The notes beneath the pieces are model-generated. The model saw only the letters and a list, made by a program, of their open reading frames with translations. It was not told the origin of the DNA and did no database searches. Shown piece after piece: positions 34,510 to 41,911 of a stretch of DNA of 64,000 bases (position 1 is the stretch's first letter; each line of letters begins with the position of its first letter). Origin of the DNA: Chryseobacterium sp. (GTDB taxonomy: Bacteria > Bacteroidota > Bacteroidia > Flavobacteriales > Weeksellaceae). Where the stretch lies: contig JAITUA010000005.1 of NCBI GenBank assembly GCA_031286615.1, positions 1 to 64,000 of the forward strand, given 5' to 3'. The translations under genes and the position numbers were made by a program.

Positions 34510-35160
34510 ATGATGAAACCAAGATTAACCATTTTTGATGAACCCATGCTGTATACAGAGGGATTATCAAGACTGCTTACACAAAGCAAAATTTTCAGCA
34601 CAATTGACATTTGTAATTCTTTAGAAATCCTCTCCAAACATTTAAAAGAAGAACCATCGGAAATGCTTATCATGAGCTCCAACATGCTCATGCTTACAGA
34701 AATCTGCAAATTGGTAGAAAACATTATTTCTCAACATAAAAACACCAAAATCATTGTTATAGGAAGCTCTTATGACGTGATAGATATGCGGAAGCTCTTC
34801 AACAAAGGCATCAAAGGTTATCTGGACAAAAACTGCACCTATGATGAGTTCCTGAAATCCATTAATGTTTTACTCCTTAATGAAATCTATATCTGTGATC
34901 ATGCAAAGGAAAAAATGATGAATTTCATCAGCAGCGAACAGGCAAAGCAAAGTCCGCACATTAAAGAACCACTCACCCGCCGTGAAATGGAAATCCTTAA
35001 ACTGATCTGCGACGGATGCAGCAGTAAAGACATCTCTGAAAAACTTTTTATCAGTATCAATACGGTAGAAACACACCGAAAAAGAATTCTTTTGAAACTC
35101 AATGCGAAAAACTCAGTCGGAATTGTAAAATATGCTATTGAGAATCATATTATCGACTGA
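34510..35160 (+). CDS. LuxR-type regulator with pseudo-receiver domain
   Basis: The 216-residue protein has a receiver-like domain (1-120) and a LuxR HTH (about 150-210: LTRREMEILKLICDGCSSKDISEKLFISINTVETHRKRIL). The phospho-acceptor aspartate is replaced by Ser56 (EMLIMSSNMLML), while the DE acidic pair (FDEP) and KGYLDKN remain. It probably cannot be phosphorylated in the standard way. No kinase is adjacent. The curli-like operon ends convergently about 260 bp downstream. The start is ATG 34510 or 34513. Confidence 0.8.
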   Translation: MMKPRLTIFDEPMLYTEGLSRLLTQSKIFSTIDICNSLEILSKHLKEEPSEMLIMSSNMLMLTEICKLVENIISQHKNTKIIVIGSSYDVIDMRKLFNKGIKGYLDKNCTYDEFLKSINVLLLNEIYICDHAKEKMMNFISSEQAKQSPHIKEPLTRREMEILKLICDGCSSKDISEKLFISINTVETHRKRILLKLNAKNSVGIVKYAIENHIID

Positions 35161-35180
35161 AATTCTCCCATGAAAAACTC

Positions 35181-35215
35181 AAAAAATTCCAAACTTTACA
35201 GTCTGGAATTTTTTT
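35181..35215. terminator. Bidirectional intrinsic terminator
   Basis: AAAAAATTCCA pairs with TGGAATTTTTT, with A and T runs on both sides. It can end the pseudo-receiver gene and, from the other side, the curli-like operon. Confidence 0.75.
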
Positions 35216-35385
35216 ATGCCTGAATTCATTCTTATTACCAGAATCAGGCGCAACTTATTATTAATCCTTTTTCATTGTTAAGATAAGAAGTGAGACATAG
35301 AGATCAGAAATTGAGCGATGAAAAAGCTTATATAACTTTAACCTTATTGTTTATCTGCAAACAACCCAGATTTCCAATCTCCGGC

Positions 35386-35413
35386 TCACAACTTGGAACT
35401 TTAAACTTTAAAA
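35386..35413. repeat. Short 7-bp periodic array
   Basis: TCACAAC, TTGGAAC, TTTAAAC, TTTAAAA are consecutive heptamers just after the stop of the last curli-operon gene. Confidence 0.5.
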
Positions 35414-35422
35414 CCCTGAACC

Positions 35423-36934
35423 TTATTCATAATCCGGCATCTCCCCGTTGCTGAAAAGCGCTGTTCGGGTAAGATCTGTCAAACTACTGTTAAGATCAAT
35501 AACCATTACATTTTTCTGCGAAATATTATCATTGGAAGTGTTCATAAAAATAATCTGTGCATTATTTGGTGAAAACCTTGGGTCAAGATCATTGGTTCCC
35601 ATCACTTTTTCGCTTTCGGCGGAAATATCACTTACGGCATCTGTGACCAGATTGTAGATAAAAATATGTGAATCCAGCTGTCTGTAATTTCCGCTTCCAT
35701 CAAGATATCCTGAGACATCACGGGTAAAGAGAAGAAGCTGCCCATCTACGGAGAAATTCAAACCGCCGCTTGCTCCCGGAGAACCGGATAAAACGGTTTT
35801 AAGGACACTTCCCGTCATGTCTATAACATAAACTTTGGTGTTATAACCGTTATAATCGTTGGTTTTCAACGCTATTTTACTACCATCATAGCTCCAGTCG
35901 CATTCGGATATCATACTTCCGTCCGGAGTAGTGTAGACCAGACTCAGACCGCTGCCATCTTTATTGATCCTGTATAGTTTATTGAAATTAGAATAAATAA
36001 GCTCCTTACCATTTGTACTCCAGGCAAAATCCATTTCATAATTATTAAAGCCTGCTACAGCCACCGTTGTTACTTTAAAAGGATTGGAACCGTCCGGATT
36101 GGCTGTATAAATATGGGTACTTCCGCCTTCTGTACGAAGGAATGCAATAAGGCCTGCATTATTATTCTTACGTGGCCGCCAGCTGTTATAAGAAGAATTG
36201 GTAAACTGGAAATTATTCCCCTGATCATCACTGGAGATGATAACAAAGTTTCCATTCTGTTTTTGAGTATAATGATACCTGTTGGCCGGCACCGTATTGG
36301 TGGTAAATTTACTGATAGAACTTAAAACTGGCTGGTGAATGCCGTCCGAAACAGACACCTGCCAGAAGTAACTTACACCAAACTTCAGATTTGAAAGCGT
36401 ATAATGATTAGCTGTCAAATCATTAACCTGAATCACATTAGTGTCAAGATTATTTTTAATTGCTAAACTGTATTTTAAAACATCCGCTGTATCCGGATCT
36501 GTTGCGCTCCAGGTTAATTCGACGCTCAAAGGTTGATTTATTGCGTTATCTATCGGACTTAGCAACTGTGGTGTAGCGGGAGGAGAATTTAATGATGTGT
36601 CATCATCCATCTCAAAAACTGCTGTTACCACTTGATTTTGATTCTGTATATTGACAGACTGAAAGCTGGTAATATATCCTGAAAGTTCTGCTTTTACAGA
36701 ATAATTACCTACCGGCATGCCTGCGATTTCAAAAGAACCGTCTGTACCACTGAAAACCGTTTGTGTTGTAGGGTTAGTAAAGATCTTCACATTGGAAAGC
36801 GGCACATTACTGCCTCTTTTTACGACTTTTCCTTTTAATGTTCCTGTTTGAGCCTGTTCTACAAGGTCTTCATTGCATGAAAACAGACAAAAAGCAAAGA
36901 TGAATATGCTGAGTATTTTAATTAAAGTTTTCAT
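35423..36934 (-). CDS. Lipoprotein with carboxypeptidase-regulatory-like domain and TolB-like propeller, last gene of the curli-like operon
   Basis: The 503-residue lipoprotein (IFAFCLFSCNED, lipobox Cys20) has a carboxypeptidase-regulatory-like domain at about 30-110 (GTLKGKVVKRGSNVPLSNVKIF, GTDGSFEIAGMPVGNYSVKAELSGY), an Ig/FN3-like domain at 115-215 (WSATDPDTADVLKYSLAIKNN), and TolB/WD-like beta-propeller blades from 220 to the end (NPDGSNPFKVTT, NKDGSGLSLVYTTPDG, DLDPRFSPNNAQIIFMN). It starts 11 nt after csgG. It may anchor or scaffold the amyloid at the outer membrane, but no csg homologue of this type is known to me. Confidence 0.75.
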   Translation of the reverse strand: MKTLIKILSIFIFAFCLFSCNEDLVEQAQTGTLKGKVVKRGSNVPLSNVKIFTNPTTQTVFSGTDGSFEIAGMPVGNYSVKAELSGYITSFQSVNIQNQNQVVTAVFEMDDDTSLNSPPATPQLLSPIDNAINQPLSVELTWSATDPDTADVLKYSLAIKNNLDTNVIQVNDLTANHYTLSNLKFGVSYFWQVSVSDGIHQPVLSSISKFTTNTVPANRYHYTQKQNGNFVIISSDDQGNNFQFTNSSYNSWRPRKNNNAGLIAFLRTEGGSTHIYTANPDGSNPFKVTTVAVAGFNNYEMDFAWSTNGKELIYSNFNKLYRINKDGSGLSLVYTTPDGSMISECDWSYDGSKIALKTNDYNGYNTKVYVIDMTGSVLKTVLSGSPGASGGLNFSVDGQLLLFTRDVSGYLDGSGNYRQLDSHIFIYNLVTDAVSDISAESEKVMGTNDLDPRFSPNNAQIIFMNTSNDNISQKNVMVIDLNSSLTDLTRTALFSNGEMPDYE

Positions 36935-36945
36935 AATTCGTATTT

Positions 36946-38310
36946 TTATTTGTTTCCGAAGTAAAAGTTGATTCCTATACCGAAGCGTAAAGCCTGATCT
37001 TTCCTTTTTCCGTTTACAAGGCCTTCCCAGTCATCTTTGAAGCCCAGGTCATATTGAGCTGAAGCCCTCAGTGAAACATTCCGGCTGATCATATATTCCA
37101 GCCCTCCCCCAAATTGTGCTTTGTATTGGGGTTTATATTTTGAATACATCGCTCCTGCCCCGCCGTATACGTATGGGCTGAATCTATATTTAGGGAAAAG
37201 TATATATTCCAGATTCACTTCGGGACCGAAATAGTTTCTTTTCACAATATTTGAATTTTCAAGAGTAAAATAACTGCCATTCACTTCCATATTCAGGTAG
37301 GGAGTAAGGAAATATTTAAATCCTACTTTACCTCCAACATTCATTTTAGGGCCTACATAATCATCTTTCACTTTCTGCCCTTCAATATTGGCGAATATGG
37401 AAACTTTCTGTCTGTAGCTTTCCGGATATTTTCCGCCCACAGCTCTTCCGTCATTTTGATCCTGCTCTCTGTTATATTCATTGATTAAAGCCTGATATCC
37501 TCCATTGGAATCCACTGCTTTTCCCCATATTTTGTCTCTAATTCCTTCTACGATAAGGGATTTTACAGCTTTTTCAATAGCTTCCGTTACAGCAAGCTGA
37601 ACGGGTTCATTTTGGGTAAGTCCCACCTCAGCTTCCAGAAGCCTTTCTGTATCAATATATCTGAAAAAGCTTCCGTTTACGCTGGTTGAAAGAATGGTTT
37701 TAGAAGTATAAACTGTTTTAAGAATTTCTCCATTAAGGGTAGAGACAGCACGAAGGTAAATAGTAATTCTATCCTGGCGGTATTGTGTGGAAGCACCGAT
37801 TCCGAAATATCTTGCTCCGAGTCCTCCGGTAAGGATATTGCTGTCATAGGAGATTACGCCGCCTTCAAGAAGAATTCCGGCATACAAAAGAGGAGGAAGT
37901 GCCTGGCTGTTTTTATCTGCATCCTTTATATATTCCTGTCTTGTGGAACGGATGATTTGTCTTTCATTAAGAAGATTGGCAATATTTTCCCTTTCGATAG
38001 GGATAAACCAATGACTGTCTTCCAGTGCTTTGATAAGAATGGTAGTGGTTCCCTGAGGGACTGCCGTACTCCAGTTGTTTCCGTTTTCGGAAGGTTTATA
38101 CTGGCCGGTCTGGTCACGGAATTTGTAGACCCCTATTACAATTTTTTCTTTGGGAAGGGGAAGGTTTTTCAATTCTGCGGTAGAGGAAGTAACCTCTCCC
38201 ATTGTTGGTTTTTCGGGATCCGAAGGTAAACCAAATATTGAACTACAAGCCTGCAGAATGCATAGCAGGAAACTACAGAAAAAGATTCTGGTGTAAGTGT
38301 AGGTTGTCAT
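36946..38310 (-). CDS. csgG: Curli secretion channel CsgG with C-terminal beta-barrel extension
   Basis: The 454-residue lipoprotein (CILQACSSIFG, lipobox Cys22) has a CsgG domain at about 40-290: EKIVIGVYKFRDQTGQYKPSENGNNWSTAVPQGTTTILIKALEDSHWFIPIERENIANLLNERQ, then LLYAGILLEGGVISYDSN and the YRQDRITIYLRAVSTLNGEIL segment. This forms the nonameric export pore. Unlike E. coli CsgG (277 residues), a further 150 residues follow with alternating strands (VGFKYFLTPYLNMEVNGSYF, RFSPYVYGGAGAMYS, LRFGIGINFYFGNK) and a terminal aromatic, resembling an 8-stranded OmpA-like barrel. It follows csgF by 24 nt. Confidence 0.88.
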   Translation of the reverse strand: MTTYTYTRIFFCSFLLCILQACSSIFGLPSDPEKPTMGEVTSSTAELKNLPLPKEKIVIGVYKFRDQTGQYKPSENGNNWSTAVPQGTTTILIKALEDSHWFIPIERENIANLLNERQIIRSTRQEYIKDADKNSQALPPLLYAGILLEGGVISYDSNILTGGLGARYFGIGASTQYRQDRITIYLRAVSTLNGEILKTVYTSKTILSTSVNGSFFRYIDTERLLEAEVGLTQNEPVQLAVTEAIEKAVKSLIVEGIRDKIWGKAVDSNGGYQALINEYNREQDQNDGRAVGGKYPESYRQKVSIFANIEGQKVKDDYVGPKMNVGGKVGFKYFLTPYLNMEVNGSYFTLENSNIVKRNYFGPEVNLEYILFPKYRFSPYVYGGAGAMYSKYKPQYKAQFGGGLEYMISRNVSLRASAQYDLGFKDDWEGLVNGKRKDQALRFGIGINFYFGNK

Positions 38311-38334
38311 GGTAAGTTTATTTTTAGTTATTTC

Positions 38335-38754
38335 CTATTTCGGAATTACGATCTCGGACTGATCGCCATTGCTGGTATCCAAAATATTGATTAAAAGTCC
38401 CTGATTAGTATTGGTAATCTGTAAGTAAAGCGATCCGAAAAGATAATTTCCCGGCTTTATATTTCCATCACCAAACTGTTCATCAAACAGTTTTCTTGAA
38501 AGTTCACTGAGAATTTGTCTGTTGAGACTCTGAGTAAAGCTGTCAAGAGAGTTTACACGATCCAGCAGATCGCTGAAATCATTTTTTTCGTCAAATTGGT
38601 TTTGTGCATTGGCAGAGCTTAAAAGCCACTGGTAATTAAACGTGTCACCCCCAAAAGCCGGATTGACCGGTTTGTAGACGAGCTGCTGAGATTTTCCGTA
38701 GAAAATACCCGCAATAAAGGTCAAAATAATGATAAAGGTTTTCATGGCGGACAT
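38335..38754 (-). CDS. csgF: Curli assembly protein CsgF
   Basis: The 139-residue protein has a signal peptide (TFIIILTFIAGIFYGKSQQ) followed by LVYKPVNPAFGGDTFNYQWLLSSANAQNQ. This is the CsgF N-terminal segment, with the NPAFGG motif that inserts in the CsgG constriction. The C-terminal part (ILSELSRKLF, YLFGSLYLQITNTNQGLLINILDTSNGDQSEIVIP) is the surface domain that guides nucleation. The start may be Met1 or Met4. It lies 2 nt after csgE. Confidence 0.9.
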   Translation of the reverse strand: MSAMKTFIIILTFIAGIFYGKSQQLVYKPVNPAFGGDTFNYQWLLSSANAQNQFDEKNDFSDLLDRVNSLDSFTQSLNRQILSELSRKLFDEQFGDGNIKPGNYLFGSLYLQITNTNQGLLINILDTSNGDQSEIVIPK

Positions 38755-38756
38755 TT

Positions 38757-39491
38757 TTAATAGATAAATTCATTTTTAATAAGGTTTTTCTTAGCATTAA
38801 ATTCTTTGATATATTTTAAGCTGTAGACCAGCTGTTCTTTTAAATAATCTTCTGCAGGATTGGTCATAAAACTGTAAATAATTTTATCCTCAATCTGAAT
38901 ATTGATCTGGCCGCTTGTTCCGCGAAGGGGAAGCTCTGTAATGGTAACGGCACTGCTGCTTTTATCCGGAAGCTGGCTGTATTGCATATAAAACAGATCG
39001 TAAAAATCTTTTCCAACCTTGGTTTTGGTTTCATCAATGGTAAGTCCTCTCAGTTCATAAGCCGCATCTTCTTCTACTTTTGCTGTTTTCTTTTTAAAAA
39101 GATCACTGTTAAGCTCCAAACTGTCTTTGGCGACCAGTTTTTGTGTTTCTTCATCCCTGATATAAAGAAAGGCTTTCAAAGCATCTTTAGATTCAAGATT
39201 GACACTGATCTCCGATAGTATTTTGACTTCATTGGGATTAACAGAAAATTTACCACTCTGCTGATTGTTTGAAAGGTTCCCGCCGTTTCCTTTTTTAATA
39301 GAAACCAAAAGGTAATTCAGCTCCTTATAAACGGTGGTATTGTTCATTACAATTGCTTTCAGAATAATCTGATTTTCAAGAAGGCTGCTCTCTATTCTTG
39401 CATTTACTTTTTTATCTTCCTGCCCATATGTCCATACAGACAGGAAGCTAAAAAATGTGCTCAGGCTTAGAGAATATAAAAGTTTCATCAT
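38757..39491 (-). CDS. csgE: CsgH-CsgE fusion: curli chaperone with added inhibitor-like domain
   Basis: The 244-residue secreted protein (signal peptide through FSFLSVWTYG) has two modules. Residues 28-128 resemble CsgH, an Ig-like amyloid inhibitor: YLLVSIKKGNGGNLSNNQQSG, then KFSVNPNEVKILSEISVNL. Residues 145-240 match CsgE: LRGLTIDETKTKVGKDFYDLFY, AVTITELPLRGTSGQINIQIEDKIIYSFM, DYLKEQLVYSLKYI, close to the E. coli CsgE order. E. coli CsgE has only 129 residues. CsgE caps CsgG and CsgC/CsgH blocks early fibre growth, so both roles may be joined here. It starts 7 nt after the csgB-like gene. Confidence 0.85.
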   Translation of the reverse strand: MMKLLYSLSLSTFFSFLSVWTYGQEDKKVNARIESSLLENQIILKAIVMNNTTVYKELNYLLVSIKKGNGGNLSNNQQSGKFSVNPNEVKILSEISVNLESKDALKAFLYIRDEETQKLVAKDSLELNSDLFKKKTAKVEEDAAYELRGLTIDETKTKVGKDFYDLFYMQYSQLPDKSSSAVTITELPLRGTSGQINIQIEDKIIYSFMTNPAEDYLKEQLVYSLKYIKEFNAKKNLIKNEFIY

Positions 39492-39498
39492 TTGTATT

Positions 39499-39897
39499 TT
39501 AATAATTTCTCATGAAAACTGTTTTATTATCTCCCTTTACATTGATCTGAATTCCATCCGAAATACTGTTGCTTCCCGTGACATCAATAATATTATTGTT
39601 TCCTTGTGCGGTAATGGCAGCTTTAGTTTCTTTATCTGTAAATGAATTGATAAAATAAAGCGTATTAAAGTCTCCCAATTGTTTTACAGCAATATTAGTT
39701 CTGGCATTAAGAGAAAGCTCGGCATTGTTATAATCACCTATCTGAATGATATTGGAACCGTATGAAGTCTGATCAATCTGCTGCCTGGCTATAAGATTAA
39801 AGATTGTATTGCTGTTGATCTTATCCCAGTCTATTTCCTGTGCCTGTAATGGCAATACTATGAAAAGAGCAAGAACACTCCATCTTAAAGTAAACAT
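39499..39897 (-). CDS. csgB: CsgB-like minor curlin
   Basis: The 132-residue secreted protein (signal peptide MFTLRWSVLALFIVLPLQAQ) has a few imperfect curlin-type turns: SNIIQIGDYNNAELSL, NIAVKQLGDFNTLYFI, AAITAQGNNNIIDV, GIQINVKGDNKTVFM. Having fewer and more degenerate repeats than the adjacent CsgA suggests a nucleator like CsgB. It lies between csgA and csgE, downstream of a terminator hairpin that would lower its expression relative to csgA. Confidence 0.75.
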   Translation of the reverse strand: MFTLRWSVLALFIVLPLQAQEIDWDKINSNTIFNLIARQQIDQTSYGSNIIQIGDYNNAELSLNARTNIAVKQLGDFNTLYFINSFTDKETKAAITAQGNNNIIDVTGSNSISDGIQINVKGDNKTVFMRNY

Positions 39898-39945
39898 GGC
39901 CTCTATGTATTAAAGATACTGATGCAAACCTGTGAAACCGGAGGT

Positions 39946-39976
39946 AAAAAAGGAGAAACCCTGTAGTTTCTCCTTT
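39946..39976 (-). terminator. Intra-operon terminator after csgA
   Basis: AAAGGAGAAAC (39949-39959) pairs with GTTTCTCCTTT (39966-39976), followed on the minus strand by a T run. Partial read-through would give high CsgA and low secretion-gene expression. Confidence 0.8.
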
Positions 39977-40011
39977 ACAATTTCTAAGATTTACAGTATG
40001 TGTTATAGGGC

Positions 40012-40830
40012 TTAATTGGATTGATTCACAATCATTGAGTTTCCGTTACCCATCTGAGTTCCTACATGAATATGAGAGTCACCAGTCTGAGTTACCCAGG
40101 TAAAGTTTCCGTTACCCATTTGAAGGTCAATTGCTGTATTGGAATCACCTAACTGGAACTGATAAAGTTGATTTGCATTACCTGCCTGTACTCCCACAGA
40201 AGTATTATCATCTCCTACCTGAACTGAAGCTGCGATATTTCCTGTTCCTGCCTGTACATGAGTAGCACTGTTATCATTACCATCCTGATACTGAACAAGG
40301 ATATTATTAGCTCCTATCTGAAGTCCACTGGCTTCATTTCTTCTTCCCAGCTGAACCTGGAATGCTTCATTACCACTACCTAACTGAATAGCTGAAGCTT
40401 CATTTCTTCTTCCGTCCTGATATTGAACAACAGAGTTATCTAAACCTACCTGTATTGAAGAAGCATCATTTCTTCTTCCGATCTGAGTTTGTTCTGTAGA
40501 GTTAAGAACTCCAAGCTGCCAAGTTGAAGCAGAGTTTCTGTTTCCCATCTGCATGACTTCGTTTGAGTTTCCGATACCCACCTGATCTACGTCTATAAAG
40601 TTTCTGTTTCCGATACTTTGTGCAGTATTAACGTTCAAAATACCTACCTGATCAATGTCTGCAGTATTACGATTCCCTGTCTGTGTCAAAGAGTTGATGT
40701 TCAAAAGACCAGTCTGATCCACAGTAGCAACATTTAAGTTTCCTGTTTGGGTAGTTACATCAATATTGAATTGTGCAAATCCGAAACTCATGGCGAATAG
40801 TGTAAATACACCTGTAAGTAAATTTTTCAT
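40012..40830 (-). CDS. csgA: CsgA-like major curlin with about 22 strand repeats
   Basis: The 272-residue secreted protein has a signal peptide (LFAMSFGFAQ) and then about 22 tandem units of roughly 11 residues with the pattern Q-x-G-x-x-N-x-A/S (for example QTGNRNTADID, QLGRRNEASGL, QAGTGNIAASV). This is the curlin amyloid repeat, forming a beta-solenoid. E. coli CsgA has five 22-residue repeats, so this fibre unit is about twice as long. It is the first gene of the operon, with a repeat-array promoter region upstream and a terminator after it. Confidence 0.93.
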   Translation of the reverse strand: MKNLLTGVFTLFAMSFGFAQFNIDVTTQTGNLNVATVDQTGLLNINSLTQTGNRNTADIDQVGILNVNTAQSIGNRNFIDVDQVGIGNSNEVMQMGNRNSASTWQLGVLNSTEQTQIGRRNDASSIQVGLDNSVVQYQDGRRNEASAIQLGSGNEAFQVQLGRRNEASGLQIGANNILVQYQDGNDNSATHVQAGTGNIAASVQVGDDNTSVGVQAGNANQLYQFQLGDSNTAIDLQMGNGNFTWVTQTGDSHIHVGTQMGNGNSMIVNQSN

Positions 40831-40861
40831 CTTAGTAAAAATTAATTGGTTAATAGTAAGG

Positions 40862-41000
40862 CAAAGGTAGCTTCTGAGACAAAATGAAAAACCACCATCA
40901 AAGTGTAAATTTCAAAAGTCACTGTTTATAGTTGCAGGGGTCACCATTTGCCGTTGTACGAAAGTCATTGTTTTCAGTTACGGAAAAATACGGGAGTCAC
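40862..41000 (-). promoter_or_regulatory. csgA promoter and repeat array
   Basis: The -7 box TACCTTTG lies at 40869-40862 on the minus strand. From about 49 bp upstream, GTCA(C/T) half-sites occur at 40918, 40940, 40964 and 40996. The first three are followed about 13 bp later by GTT (40931, 40953, 40977). Periods are 22, 24 and 32 bp. The layout resembles LytTR-type direct repeats only loosely. The rest of the 424-bp gap to the Nudix gene shows nothing clear apart from that gene's own -7 box. Confidence 0.55.
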
Positions 41001-41242
41001 TTGAAGAATCATAAGTAGCTCATTCAGTGGTGAATATTAAATATTCTCTGCCCGTTATTTTCACTCATTTTTCCAAATTTATTATGAGCAATAAAACTTC
41101 ACAGTGCCGGGTTTTAAAATCCTAACTATCAGCAACTATTCATCTTTCACCTGTGAAGTAAAATTCAAAGCAGCTCACTTTTTCATCCTAATATTACATG
41201 GTTAATTAATGTTAAGGCACATATTTCTTCAAGATATATTGT

Positions 41243-41250
41243 TAAATTTG
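41243..41250 (+). promoter_or_regulatory. -7 box TAAATTTG just before the Nudix start
   Basis: TAAATTTG ends 4 nt before the ATG at 41255, so the transcript may begin at or next to the start codon (leaderless). No clear -33 element. Confidence 0.45.
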
Positions 41251-41254
41251 AGCT

Positions 41255-41884
41255 ATGGAAAATTTTGGAAAAGATTTATTACGAAAAATAAAAAGTGTAG
41301 AACTTCCCGGTGAACATGCACATGGGGTATTCTCCCCTCCCTACCGTCCCGTTTTTACTTATGATGAGGTATTGGCAAAGAATCCCAAATTTGCGGCCGT
41401 CAATATCGTTTTATATCTGAAAGATAATGAGTGGTATTTTCCATTGATCCAAAGAACCATTAATGAGCATGACAGACACAGCGGGCAGATTTCACTGCCT
41501 GGAGGAAAGCGTGAGGAGATGGACAGAGATTTTGCGGAAACTGCAGTTCGGGAAACATCTGAAGAAATCGGAATAGACAAACATTATGTAAGGATCATCA
41601 GAGAAATGTCTCCTATTTATATCCCACCGAGCAATTTTTATGTATATCCCTATATTTCCTATACTAAAAAGAATCCTGCCTTCGTTCTTCAGCAGACGGA
41701 AGCTGTGGAAACCATAGAATTTCCTATCACTTCCTTTTTAAATCTGTCAGACACCCCCGAAATTATGGCACTGCCTAATGCAAGCGGACATGAGGTTCCT
41801 GTGATCAATTTCAACGGATACATTATCTGGGGTGCTACAGCAATGATATTAAGTGAATTCAGCCAGTTGCTGAAAAAAATGTAA
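41255..41884 (+). CDS. Nudix hydrolase, CoA pyrophosphatase type
   Basis: The 209-residue protein has the Nudix box GGKREEMDRDFAETAVRETSEEIGI (Gx5Ex7REUxEExGU), preceded by RTINEHDRHSGQISLPGG, the motif that marks CoA/acyl-CoA pyrophosphatases (NudL-like). It would cleave CoA to phosphopantetheine and 3',5'-ADP. It is followed after 27 nt by an acyltransferase gene, so the two may be an acyl-CoA-related unit. Confidence 0.87.
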   Translation: MENFGKDLLRKIKSVELPGEHAHGVFSPPYRPVFTYDEVLAKNPKFAAVNIVLYLKDNEWYFPLIQRTINEHDRHSGQISLPGGKREEMDRDFAETAVRETSEEIGIDKHYVRIIREMSPIYIPPSNFYVYPYISYTKKNPAFVLQQTEAVETIEFPITSFLNLSDTPEIMALPNASGHEVPVINFNGYIIWGATAMILSEFSQLLKKM

Positions 41885-41911
41885 CTTTGCACTACCGTGT
41901 TTAATTGAGAG

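Noticed and set aside
40012-40830. DNA tandem repeats in csgA
   Set aside because: The periodicity follows the curlin amyloid repeat at protein level and is not an independent DNA feature.
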